In this document: one piece after another, positions 23,301-33,818 of the stretch
Numbering within the stretch: position 1 is the stretch's first letter
Layout of the letters: each line of letters opens with the position of its first letter
Source: Aralia elata
Taxonomy: Eukaryota; Streptophyta; Magnoliopsida; Apiales; Araliaceae
Direction of reading: 5' to 3'
DNA length: 64,000 bases
NCBI GenBank assembly: GCA_034770075.1
Contig: CM068385.1
Span: 72,298,479 to 72,362,478, forward strand
Notes under the pieces: model-generated
What the model was told of the DNA's origin: nothing
The model's input: only the letters and a program-made list of their open reading frames with translations
Databases searched by the model: none
Made by a program: the position numbers and the translations under genes

Positions 23301-24616
23301 TGAAAGTTTGAATGGGGGAGGTGAAGAATTTCCATCGGATGAAATGGAGTGGCATAGGAGAATGAAGAGGTTGTAAGCCCGAGCATTAAATTGCTTGGCT
23401 CAAGGACATTGGCCGACACCTCCCTCCTATGCTAAATTCTAATTGGTTCAAAATATTTTGGTTGGTTCCCTCTTGATGTGATAAGCCAAAATAAATACAC
23501 AAATACACAAAAATATATCCGAGTACTCCCACTTTTGTACCCAATTTTCTCAATAACTCTACTCATAATTAAAATGGGTACTCCCATAACATATTGGGAC
23601 ACATAAAAATAATTACTAAGGAGTTTGTCCATTTATTCGAAGCAGTCATATTATACATTTCGGATACCGAATAAAATATGATTGGGCTCAAAATGAAAGT
23701 CTGACACTTGAAAAAATTATCACTTCGCACACGTGTATTACTGAAATTTATTAAGGTCGAAAAAGACGAAAAATATTATGGCGTAAACAGTGCCTCGGTA
23801 AACATGCCCCGTAAATAGTGATTTTGCGATTTTTTGCGAAGTCAATATATTCACCCTAACGTCACTACAACACGTAAAATTCAACACATACACATATTCT
23901 AGGTTATAACATAAACTTTAAGCACATAACACATAATAATATAAATAAAAATAAAAATTCACTTTATTCACATATAAACTCGGGTTACAAGAAAATTAAA
24001 ATTCCCGATCGTTACAGCTACTAACGCCTTTACGCCAAATAACTCGTTCAATAATAATATTCTTCGACTATTTATTTAATCTAATAAATAGCACTCTAGC
24101 AATATTTCTCGAAACCACCATATTAGCTTATACGAAAACTCTCATACTTACTAATCATCGCCTACACATAATCTAGGTTATAATATAACCTTTAGACGCT
24201 TAATACATAATATTATTAATAAAAGTCTATTTTATTCAATAATATTCATAAGCTCGAATTACCAAGCTAACCACGACTAACGATCGTTACATTCTTTTTT
24301 CTTTCAGCCTCATCATCATTACAGCTCACTCCGAACTTAAATTTGAGTTTTGACTTCCTGCTATACAATTATATGCTTCGTCAGTTAGTCCATACTAATT
24401 AAATTAATTACTTTGACTAACTATTAGACCTCATCTCATCGCTTAATCTATAATAAATATATAATACATATATATTTATTCACTTATCGCATAACTCACG
24501 TAAATATATACATAACACATGTATATTTTACATTCAGCCCTCTACACCTTATAATAAGAATTTTATTTATTAAATTCTTATCATAATTATTCTTCTTAAA
24601 AATCCGGGTTGTTACA
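20312..24616 (-). repeat. 5' LTR of element E (4305 bp)
   Basis: On the plus strand it begins TGTGATGCCCCCAAATCCGG and ends CCGGGTTGTTACA. It is much longer than the LTRs of B and I (about 2.9 kb). The extra length includes a minisatellite (22146-22470) and tandem-like subrepeats at 23860-24330, where CTAGGTTATAA...GATCGTTACA occurs twice. An internal LTR end at one of those GTTACA sites cannot be excluded. No gene is present. Confidence 0.65.
22146..22470. repeat. Minisatellite of ~20-bp units (TGTGCTCGCCCC...) in LTR E
   Basis: About 16 units of the type CTTGTGCTCGCCCCAGAGGG. Variant units follow a repeating order (AAAGTG, AGAGGG, TAGAGGG, GGATGAG, AGAGTG), suggesting a higher-order repeat of roughly six units (~117 bp). 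Repeats stay open in several frames on both strands, which explains the overlapping ORFs. These are not genes. Confidence 0.85.
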
Positions 24617-26020
24617 GATAGACCTAATGTACCACAACCGAATCGTAAATCTCAAAGAGTACCAAATATACTTAGGAGGTATGGATTCATCATAGAGGAT
24701 GATGATGAGGTACGCATCATAGATGATGATGATCCAGTTATATACGATGAAGCTATGAGTAGTAGACACTCAGAGAAATAGCAAATTGCCATGAAATCCG
24801 AGATGGACTCCATGTATGAAAACCAAGTATGGACTTTGGTTTCACTACCTGAGGGCATTAAGCCTATTAGGTGCAAATGGGTCTTTAAGAGAAAGATTGG
24901 AGTGGACGGCAAGGTAGAGATCTATAAGACCCGACTAGTTGCAAAAGGTTTCAAACAAAGACAATGTGTTGACTATGATGAAACCTTCTCACCAGTAGCT
25001 ATGCTCAAGTCCATTCGGATTTTGCTTGTGATTGCAGCTTATTATTACGAAATCTGGCAAATGGATATGGAGACGTCCTTCCTCAATGAAGACTTGAGGA
25101 GAATGTATGTATGATACAACCAGATGTATTTGTTTCAATGGTTGAAGCAAATCAGGTATATGAGCTACAACAATCCATTTATGGATTGAAGCAAGCTTCT
25201 CAAAGATGGAACATTCATTTTGATAAGACAATCAAAAGAGTCTGATTTTATCAAAAACGAGAATGAACCTAGTGTGTACAAAAGCGTCAGTGGGAGCACT
25301 GTGACATTCTTAGTATTATATGTTGATATACTACTGATAAGGAATGACACACCAATGCTACAATCAGTAAAGATAAAATTGTCTAAACATTCCTCCATGA
25401 ATGACTTGGGAGGATCATCCTATAAATTGGGGATATAAATCTATAAAGATAGATTTAAAAGAATGTTCGGCTTAACCCCTAAAATGTATATTCATTTGAT
25501 GTTAAAGGCATTTAGCATGACAAACTCCAAAAAAGGTCTCATGATGATGAGCCATGGAGTGGATCTCTCTAAAATTGTCCCCAATTAAAAGAGAGATCGC
25601 ATGAGTTATTTTCATGTATGTAATGAATATATAAGGCCTGATGTTGATCAGTCATATTCTGGAGAAGATCACTGTAAGACAGTGAATAACATCTTTAAGT
25701 ACCTAACCGGTATTAAGGATGTGATCATGATTAATGGTGGTTCTAAATTAAAACTAGAGAGTTAAATAGACTCAAGTTTTTCAGACTGACCAAGATGATA
25801 ACAAATCGACTTTAGGGTAAATCGTTACCTTGAATGGTGGTGTAGTGAATTGGAAAAGTTCCAAACAGCAAAGAATTGCTGGTTTAGTGATAAAGACAAA
25901 GTATATAGCTGTAAGTGAAGCTGCAAGTTGATAGTTTGGATGAAAAGTTCATCACAGAACTAGTAATAGTTCCTAAGTCTCATCTTGGATTCAAACATGT
26001 GTTGTGGCACTTTAATTTGA
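24617..26020 (+). pseudogene. pol: Copia RT/RNase H remnant of element M
   Basis: Similarity to J is clear through CKWVFKRKIGVDGKVEIYK, VDYDETFSPVAMLKSIRILL and QMDMETSFLN. The frame is then broken by stops and shifts near 25112 and 25195. A later frame reads VYKSVSGSTVTFL and the RT catalytic motif. There YVDD has become YVDI through a local deletion relative to J, so RT would be inactive. RNase H sequence continues to 26020 with several stops. This copy is older or more eroded than J. Confidence 0.85.
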
Positions 26021-26034
26021 TTACACTACAAAAA

Positions 26035-26870
26035 AATGGGGCTTCAGCAACAACCGATTTTCGTTGCTAAAGGTGTCAAATTTCGTTGCAAATGGGTTTT
26101 GGCAACGACTTTACTGTCGCTGCGTCTTTCGTTGCGCAATGAGCGTTGCTAATTGTTCCGTAACGAACGTATTTGTTTCGTTGCCAAAAGTAATACATTT
26201 TGCAACGAAATTTGGCTTTCGTACAGAGACATCGATCCTTTAGCAACCAAATGTATTGTTGCAGATTAATTAAAATTTCGTTGCTAAACACCCCATTTCG
26301 TTGCAAAAGCCTGCTAATTGGCAACGAAATGAACTTTTTTTTTTTTGCAACGCCATGCATTTTCGTTGCAATTGACACCATTTTGCAACGACATTTTTCG
26401 TTGCAGTAAATTATGAAAATTATTGCCTAAGCTTGCTTTCGTTGCGGAATGTAAACTTTTTAGCAACGATTTTCGTTGCTGATTATATTATTTGACGACA
26501 TTATGCTGAATCAGCAACGAAAATGTTTGTTGCTGGTTATTTTTCAATAGTAACAAAAGTCGTCGATTAGCAACGACATTATATGTTGTCGTTTCTTTAT
26601 ATGTGCAATGAAAGTTGATATAATTGCAATGATAAAAAATGTTACATTTTATTTTTGTATTAGCAACAATATCCTCTCCGTTGTTATTAGGTTAATTTTT
26701 CGTTGCCAAATGTTATATTTTTAATGCCATTAGCAACAAAAATTTGTTGCTAAATGTATAAAAAATTGTTGCTATATTAAAACTTGTTCAATACTTTGAT
26801 AACGAATTATATTGTTGCCAAATCAAAATTTGACATTCTTTTTGTGTACATGGCTGGCTCAATGTCCCCG
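26035..26870. repeat. CACTA left subterminal repeats (TTCGTTGC / GCAACGAA)
   Basis: Roughly two dozen short motifs of the CGTTGC type occur in both orientations. In characterised En/Spm elements such repeats bind the TNPA-like protein. The right end has only about four (31544-31605), a marked asymmetry. Confidence 0.85.
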
Positions 26871-27927
26871 TTGCAAATAATGGCAAATATACAAAAAACT
26901 AAAATATTATTAACTTAATAAAACCATCTACTACATAATCATTCATTATCTTTACAATTAACCATCTAAAGCTACCACAGTTCTTCAATCAAAGTATATA
27001 TCTACATATATAGAGAGAGTACACTTCATAATTTCGTCCCTTGTCTTCCGTAAACGTAACACGAAAATTTGATACCCAGTATTGTAAGGCAGGTCGTAGA
27101 AGCAGTCTTCCTGCACATATTTAAAAATAATAGCAAGTCAGAAAAATGAAGCAAATAGGTCACCAGAGGCACTTAATGCCAAAATCCAAGACAATAGAGT
27201 TGCTACGTGATACTAATGTACACCGTATTGCTCATAAGCAGAAAAATACAAATAGGCAATCACAATATCTTTTGCTACAAATCCAAATCGAAAAAGAACC
27301 TTCAGTGCGACTATATGATTGCTCTGTTATAAGAAAAAATTGGAATCTTAATCGGCCATTTCATGAATTAATTTCAGTAAGCATAGTGGTAAGCATAGTA
27401 AGCCTGCATGGACATTGAGCACCACAGAAGTTAATAGGGAATGACTACAAATGCATTTGTAAACATATAATACCACTAATATATGGATATTTGCATTATT
27501 TTTTATTTATTTTTTTTTGTTAGGTTTACATGGATTATTTTTTTTCTATATAATCATGCTTTATCAACAAAAGTCATTGTTAATGCCTTACGTCGGCAGA
27601 TACTTTTGCAAGCATAGATCTAACAAAAAAAGAAATATCAAGCACTAGAACAGGAGATGAATGTTTATATCCTGTAATATACAGCTATGCACTAAAAGAA
27701 TAAATCTTCAAGTCCCTATAAATTTTCGTAATTTCAAGGTAATCTTCTCAGATTGCTCACAAGAAGGCGCGGGTTTTCCATTAAAATTCTGAATCGCAAA
27801 TTTTGAAATGGAAAGTACAGAAAATAGAGCAAACAATAGACTGATCAAAACATAATACAGGCACATGATGGAGAATACTTTAATAGTTTCATATAAATTG
27901 CAATAAGTCTGACAGATAATTAATTAC
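26871..27927 (-). other. CACTA interior left of the AAA-ATPase exons
   Basis: Mostly AT-rich with no recognised gene. A possible exon on the minus strand starts after an AG at 27111 and reads EDCFYDLPYNTGYQIFVL and onward to about 26985 without a stop. I cannot assign it to a family. The plus-strand ORF at 27146-27418 has no support. Confidence 0.35.
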
Positions 27928-29609
27928 CTGTGGCGAGTGTACCGACATAACATTAGTGAATAACTTATAAATTTCATTATCGTCAGATTTTTTTGTAGAT
28001 TTTAGTCCCTCTGTAAGTCGCTTCAGAGAAAGGGGCTGAAAATACAAGATCAAACCAATAAAAAGATATGAGTAAAATATATTATTAACACACCACATTT
28101 AATAACTGGCAAGTAATTTAACAAGAGGAGATGAGGCTGCAGGATAACTACACTAAACATCAACCTCTGACCTATCAGTTGACACATGGATACTTGTGCG
28201 AGAGTCAAATAATGGCTGCCTATTTGGAAGGTGGTATCTTCCAACACTGCCCAAATGTTGGGATGTGATATTAATCAGTCAAGAATAAAATGAGATATAA
28301 TGTGTTGATTATTTTGGTTAGTAGTTGGAATAAGTTTTCCAATTAGATTGATATTTTTGTTACAAAACATCCATATATAATCTTTTTTTATACAAGAAGT
28401 TTTATTAGATAGAAGAGAGACATCCATTTAAACTTTCCAACCGCTAAAAGTAAATAAAACAAATCTGTTCTCAGCTTAAATATCACTAACCTCCGAAGAA
28501 AATACGAGAAAACGAAACAAAACAATTGAAAGTAGGCCAAGAAAGCATTTAAGATATAACACCAAAGCTATGGATTGATGATTGACAAGTTCTTAATATA
28601 TCATAGTTCATTATAAGTTTGCGATTGCAAGCCTTACCAACTTAGCAAGACGACCCAAATTCGGAAATATCATTGTCTGTTCACACAACAGAAAAGACGT
28701 CAGTAGAAAACCTTGAACTAAAGTGAGAAAATTAAAGATATCTAGACAGACAGACTTCTCTCCCTGCCCACCCCCAAAACAAAAAGGCACAACAAACACA
28801 AGCACGATACGGAATTTGGACTTACAAATTTTTCTTTCTCCTTAGGCCCTGTTTCAACTTTGTTCTAGCCACAAATCAAAACAACAGGTCCTGATACCTG
28901 GTCAAACATTTCCTGCACCTTATGCACAAACGCTTCCCTGTTTGCCTTGGAAACAGCTCTAGACAACCACATAGAAGAGTCTGGAAAATAGACAATAAGA
29001 GGTTGCACAGAACACAAAACCTGCAAACAAGTTAAGAAGAACAGTAAGACAAAACAGAAATGTTAAAATTACACTAAGTTTCAGACCAAACAAGCTAAAC
29101 AATTTTGAAATATCAATACATCGGACAGAGCCTCCATAGCAATATAGCATTCTTATGCTTCAGCGTCAAGATCATGCTCAATGTCTTTAGCTGTTAGGAA
29201 AAAAAAAACTTGTCACTTTGTTCACAACTATATAAATGATAACAAATTACGGAAACGTAAAGTCTTTATTAGTTCAATGCATGCGGCCTTGAAACCAAAG
29301 ATGTATTATCAATAGTCAGAAAAGAATCTTGGGCAGTTAATGTAATTGGAATGGTGACGTTATAATCTTATCTTAATAAAATAGACATGAGTATCCAATG
29401 GTAGGACATACTCCACTTATACTGAATCATTTAATTATATAGTTTATGTGTGCAAAATATACCTTGAATCCAATATACTGAAGGTTTTGGAGATAGCTCC
29501 GTGAGTTTTTTCATCCCTTATCCCTTCATCTGTTTTGTTCTCACTAGACTCCAAGATAACTGCAACTCGATCCCTATACACCTCCCCACGTTGACCATTA
29601 GACAAAGGC
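27928..29609 (-). pseudogene. Captured AAA-ATPase gene fragment (DAA1/At4g28000-like), five exons
   Basis: Minus-strand exons with GT-AG borders are 29609-29463 (PLSNGQRGEVYRDRVAVIL), 29190-29120 (AKDIEHDLDAEA...ECYIAMEAL), 29020-28826 (LIVYFPDSSMWLSRAV, REAFVHKVQEMFDQ, GPVVLICG), 28676-28638 (TMIFPNLGRLAKL) and 28035-27928 (LKRLTEGLKSTKKSDDNEIY). The order and motifs match the region preceding the AAA core in plant mitochondrial/outer-membrane-type AAA proteins (DAA1 group). It is disabled: the reading frame shifts inside the first exon before its YWIQ end, there is a TAA in the second exon and a TAG after LICG in the third. Upstream and downstream exons, including the Walker motifs, are absent. 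It was carried by the CACTA element. Confidence 0.88.
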
Positions 29610-31273
29610 CTGAACATAACATCGAATACGTTAATACCACAAATACTGTTGAATCTAGCACCAAGCATTAGAATATCACTTAAATCAGTTCCCACAAAAG
29701 GATAGAATGTACAAGGCACAAGAAGAAAAAGAACAACCTAAGCAACCACAAAAGTACCACTTCAGACATATCAAGGATAAAAGAAAAATACTAAATCAAT
29801 AAATAATACAACCCTCAACTTATTCCCAACCGAAGCATCATAGAGAAGAGAAACTGAAAGGATATTTACATCAACAAATAATGCAACCCTCAACTTTCCC
29901 TTAACGATTGATAACTCACTAATTAAACTCTTAGACCTCAAATGTAGATACAACGCAAAGGTCATCTGTTAACATCTAGAAAGCATATATCTATTTGACT
30001 AAATCAAGATGATGCTTTTAATTTTCTTTTTCTTTTCTTTCTTTTTTTGAATTCTAGAGAGTTACTTACTTGATCTCAAGAAAATGGGGAAAACACAACA
30101 AAATATTAGTTTTGCCAGCTAATCCACTATTCTCTACCAAATACCTCCACATACCCATAATACACTAAGCTAACTAAAATGACGAGAGGAGGAAAAATAT
30201 ACAGTGAAAAGCATACACATCATACACTCAAAATTTTGAATTATTAAAATTTAAATAAAGAACAAGAAGCATAACATTTCAGTAAATCAGCATCAAACGT
30301 AGAGTGAAGAACCAACACAATCAACAACATATCATACGCATATATTAGTACAGACTGAAACTGATAGAGCACCTCAAATCTAGTTCTCATGAAGGAATAA
30401 CCAAAATCCTATGAGCTATTGCCAATTGTTAAAAAGATAAAGGTCACATGTCCATAACACATTTACATGTCCCAAAATATTTGGCTTCCCACAAAGAGAA
30501 CAGTGTAACAGTACAAAAGTTAAACTTAACCACATCACATAAGGTATGAGAGTTAACGTTCACTACTAACAGTACCACTTACCAACAAATCACAAACAAA
30601 CACAAGTAAACCCATTTCAGTATGGATCTAGATCTAGATGGAAGGGCTTATTTGACTCCAGATTTAAAACTCAATAGAAAGAGTGGTTAGTAAGAACACA
30701 TTAGATATATTCCTGAATTTCTCTGAAACTTTTCCATCAACACTAAGTGTTGTCATTTGAGATTGTATAAGTCACTGAAATACATGAAAACTTACTTAAA
30801 TAATCATTTAATATATTCGTCAACCACATTACCCAGTTGGGCAGTCAATTGGTTGGAAAACTGATATCCAGGAACTAATTATTGCTTTGGGACACAAGAT
30901 TGAATTTTGAACTTAAAGTTTGTAACATCCAACATCAGCAACATGTATAATGAAGATAACTGAAATCCTGATAATTCTAAACAACTACACATTCTAACAG
31001 AATGGCTTTCAGGCAAAGAAAAACCTTATATCAATCAAACACCACTACTTAAGGTGTAATAAAGATGTACATGCCCCTACGAACCTTGACAATTAGCGGA
31101 AGATTTGAGCAATACTGAAACCAATTTTGACAAATTCAAGTTATCAACCGACACTTGAGCAACAAAAGGAATGAATTCTTACATTCTTACAGTAATAGTA
31201 TTAAATTTTTATTTATACATGCAATAAAGCAATAGCAAACGAACATATTTTCAAGTAAAAGAATAGTAATTAC
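29610..31273 (-). other. CACTA interior between the two captured gene fragments
   Basis: AT-rich, intron-like sequence with no coherent coding frame. The part next to 31273 begins with a splice donor (GTAATTAC on the minus strand), so it is probably intron 1 sequence taken along with the COI1 exon. Where COI1-derived DNA ends and other DNA begins cannot be seen. Confidence 0.45.
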
Positions 31274-31536
31274 CTGCAGCCACGAGTAATATGAAGAAGG
31301 CCATCCGTGGAAAAACCAGAGCATTTATCGAGCTTAAGCATTTGAAGTGCATTACCACGAGATTGTGCAAGAAGTTGAAGATTTGAATCCCTAACAATCA
31401 TTCGCCGCAGATGGAGCGATTTCAAACAGGGAAACGACTTGGCAAACTCCTCCACCCACGGAGTCACATACCCGCCCCAATCCTCCGATATCAAATTATA
31501 CATGGCGGCACGTGGCTTCCCTTTCAGCTTCACCGA
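31274..31536 (-). pseudogene. COI1: Captured COI1 (jasmonate receptor F-box protein) exon 1 fragment
   Basis: The minus-strand frame reads SVKLKGKPRAAMYNLI, WGGYVTPWVEEF, LRRMIVRDSNLQLLAQSRG and LKLDKCSGFSTDGLLHI, ending RGC(R) at a splice donor (31273, GTAATT). This matches leucine-rich repeats of COI1, about residues 77-164 of the Arabidopsis protein. That segment includes the KLKGKPRAAM stretch whose Lys and Arg contact jasmonate-isoleucine and inositol phosphate. The F-box and most LRRs are missing and a stop (TAG) lies just upstream in frame. It abuts the short right subterminal region of the CACTA element. The frame itself is undamaged, so capture may be fairly recent, but it cannot make a receptor. 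Confidence 0.9.
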
Positions 31537-31618
31537 CTAAACATATACTTTTAGCAACGACTTATAAAGTCGTTGCCCGAAAAATCGTTGCTAAAGGCCC
31601 ATTTTTTTTGTAGTGTTA

Positions 31619-31780
31619 GAGGAATAATTGAAAGAGAAAAAGTCACTATAGAGATAGTGGACTTCAAGAACAATATTGCATATCCATTTACTGAAGCTTT
31701 ATCCAACAGCAGGATGATCGTCACTTAGAGAAGAAGGGTATTAGATATCATGGCTATTGACTTTAGTGCAAGTGGGAGAT
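31619..31780 (+). pseudogene. 3' end of copia pol of element M
   Basis: It resumes after the CACTA duplication and parallels 41056-41220 of J: the RNase H end, then GTGCAAGTGGGAGA (polypurine tract) before the LTR. The frame is degraded. Confidence 0.8.
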
Positions 31781-33579
31781 TGAAAGTAGTATGCACACAA
31801 GCCAATCATATTTGATATGATGTAGCATATACTTTGTAATCTTATTCGTTTATTAAAGGCATTTTATTTTATCTACATGTTGCTGTTATTTAATATGTGA
31901 TAAACCCATAGTTTTAAGCAATGCTTTTAGAATCATGATGATGATCATGCTAATGAGATCTAAATTCTTAGAAAGCTTAAAACTAAAATTGTTCCTAATC
32001 GTTGGATTACTAAAAAGGGGATTAGTGAATCCGGATAGATTAGTACATACGTTGCTTGCTCTTAAGAAGAGGATGATTGATCTCATAATCATTTGTGTGG
32101 AGACACTAAAGCAAGTATGTAGGTGCTTATTGGAGAGCAAGTTCATTGAACGTGACTCGCTAAGGAATACCTAATGGAGTTTTACTCGTCTGTCAATAGG
32201 AATTCCTCTAGTGATAGTAGTACAAGTGATCCTTGAACTTGAGATCATCATAGTATCTTATGTATAATGAGTTATACTTTGACATGTCCCTTAAGACTTT
32301 TAGGGTATATCAAAGGGTATGATTAGGTATAATAAGTTGTACATGGAGATAGGTGAATGATCAACAAAAAATCTACCACATCTAGTAAAAGATGTGAATG
32401 TCCTATGTAATTCAATAAATGACAACTCAGTAGTCCTTGGCCAAGGCAGAATGAATTTAGAAAAGAAATTTCGAATTTGCATTATTTAGAGTTGTGCATT
32501 TAAGAATCGAAATGCATATAATTAAATAAAATAAGACTTGACAGTAATTTCATGTCTTATATTTAATTAGGACATTGTATGGTAGAAGGATTGAATTGTA
32601 CGGTAACTATTCACTGAAAGGTTCTTTTGTGATTAATGTTGAAATCTATATTATCTGGAAAGTCGTTGATCGCTAAGGGGGCTTACCCTTATTGTAGAAT
32701 AAATATTATTTATTTAAATAAATTAAATAGTTTAATTTATTTATTTAAATAAGATTAGAATTGCTCTAATTGATTTATTCACAACCGGTTTAATATGGAA
32801 AACCTAAAGGGTCACACCGCAAAAGGAAAATATTTATTTAAGAAGTAAATGACATAATTGTAATAATAAGTTAAGTGTATTTAATTTAGTCTATGGAGAT
32901 AGAATAAATTAAATAGCTTAATATTTATTATTTAATATTTTGGAAATATTAAATATAAATTAATAAGAGAAGTCTTATTATTATTATTACTATTACTATT
33001 ATTTAATTCCTAATAGGGATTGAGAATTAATTAATAGAAGTACTCTCTCATGAATTCCTAAGTGGATTAGGAGTATAATTAATTAAAGGAGTTTAATTAG
33101 AATAGAAACTCTAATCCTAAATAGTGTAGGGAAGGGTTTTCCGACATCTATAAATAAGAGAATCTTATTATAGATTAGGGTTACACACTCTTGCATAAGA
33201 ATTGTGGAGAGTACTTACAATTTCTATAGAGATAGAAAGTAGGATTTTGTCAATACCCATCTTCTTGAACAAGTAATATTCCTTGGTGGATCACCTCTAG
33301 ACGCCAAACACTTGGGTGGCTAGCGTTAATCAAAGGAAAGAATTTAATCGGTGGAATTCAAGAAGAACGTGAAGGAATTGGAGTTGAACTTGTACCTGAG
33401 GAAGCTAGATTTCTATAAGGGTATAATTCTTATTCTCCATCTCTTTCGTTTAATTAATAATTGTGCATAAATAAAGATCATGGTGACGGTTTGTATAAAA
33501 AAAATTTAAAATCTGATTTATCGCGCTTCCGCTCTATTTATGTAATTTGATTGCATGTTCGCGTTATACAAACCTAACA
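31781..33579 (+). repeat. 3' LTR of copia element M (1799 bp)
   Basis: It begins TGAAAGTAGTATGC and ends ACAAACCTAACA, as do both LTRs of J. It shares the AT-rich palindromic section (about 32700-32760) and CACAACCGGTTTAATATGG. ORFs 31935-32174 and 32300-32482 are LTR sequence and recur in each LTR copy. Confidence 0.9.
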
Positions 33580-33817
33580 CTTCCTTCAAACATTAGCAGC
33601 CCTATGCTATCAACATTATACTTCAGCTTTTCTCCTTCGAAAATTCGCTTCCTTAGGCCATCACATTCTTCATCCTTCTCTTGAGCCTCATTTATTTTGT
33701 CCAATAAAGTTGGACTTGCCTCTACTATAAATAGTTTCTCATTTGACTCCGCCGGGTACTTCAATTCTAATCCCAATCTTTCATGTTCTTTTACCAACTC
33801 TTCCTGAGTGGTTAACG
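33580..33817 (-). pseudogene. pol: Element K, pol fragment 1 (RNase H-integrase linker)
   Basis: The minus strand reads TTQEELVKEHERLGLELK, ESNEKLFIVEASPTLLDKI and QEKDEECDGLRKRIFEGEKL. This parallels 61660-61430 of Tekay element I. It is flanked on the left by the LTR of M and on the right by J, so both inserted into K. The continuation is at 43039. Confidence 0.85.
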
Positions 33818-33818
33818 T

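Larger units (their letters stand above)
18785..24616 (-). mobile_element. Element E: Tekay-type element with deleted interior
   Basis: Right to left on the minus strand are a 5' LTR (24616-20312), an initiator-Met PBS, about 740 bp of leader, and then a partial second LTR (19557-18785) into which D is inserted. There is no gag or pol, so the interior was lost by deletion. E sits within the pol region of copia element M; GATAG at 24617 is the expected target duplication. Confidence 0.65.
26024..31615. mobile_element. Non-autonomous CACTA (En/Spm) transposon with captured host genes (5.6 kb)
   Basis: It has terminal inverted repeats CACTACAAAAAAATGGG (left, 26024) and CACTACAAAAAAAATGGG (right end, read on the minus strand from 31615). 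They are flanked by the 3-bp target duplication TTA (26021-26023, 31616-31618). Joining the flanks restores copia sequence as in J. Subterminal repeats of TTCGTTGC/GCAACGAA fill 26035-26870. The interior carries exons of an AAA-ATPase gene and a COI1 exon, both on the minus strand. I see no TNPA or TNPD coding sequence. This fits a Pack-CACTA, moved by a transposase supplied elsewhere. Confidence 0.92.
24617..33579 (+). mobile_element. Element M: degraded Ty1/copia element, 3' half, with CACTA insertion
   Basis: The RT and RNase H remnant (24617-26020) continues after the CACTA insertion (31619-31780) into a polypurine tract and 3' LTR (31781-33579). It is the same family as element J. Its 5' half is left of the window beyond E. 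The LTR ends within a Tekay pol fragment (K), so M inserted into K. Confidence 0.8.

Noticed and set aside
31270..31536. A functional COI1 gene or F-box receptor
   Set aside because: Only about 88 codons are present, without F-box or most leucine-rich repeats, inside CACTA ends, with an in-frame stop just upstream.
26024..31615. A Mutator- or hAT-type element
   Set aside because: The CACTAC termini and 3-bp TTA duplication are specific to CACTA elements; hAT and Mutator give 8- and 9-bp duplications.
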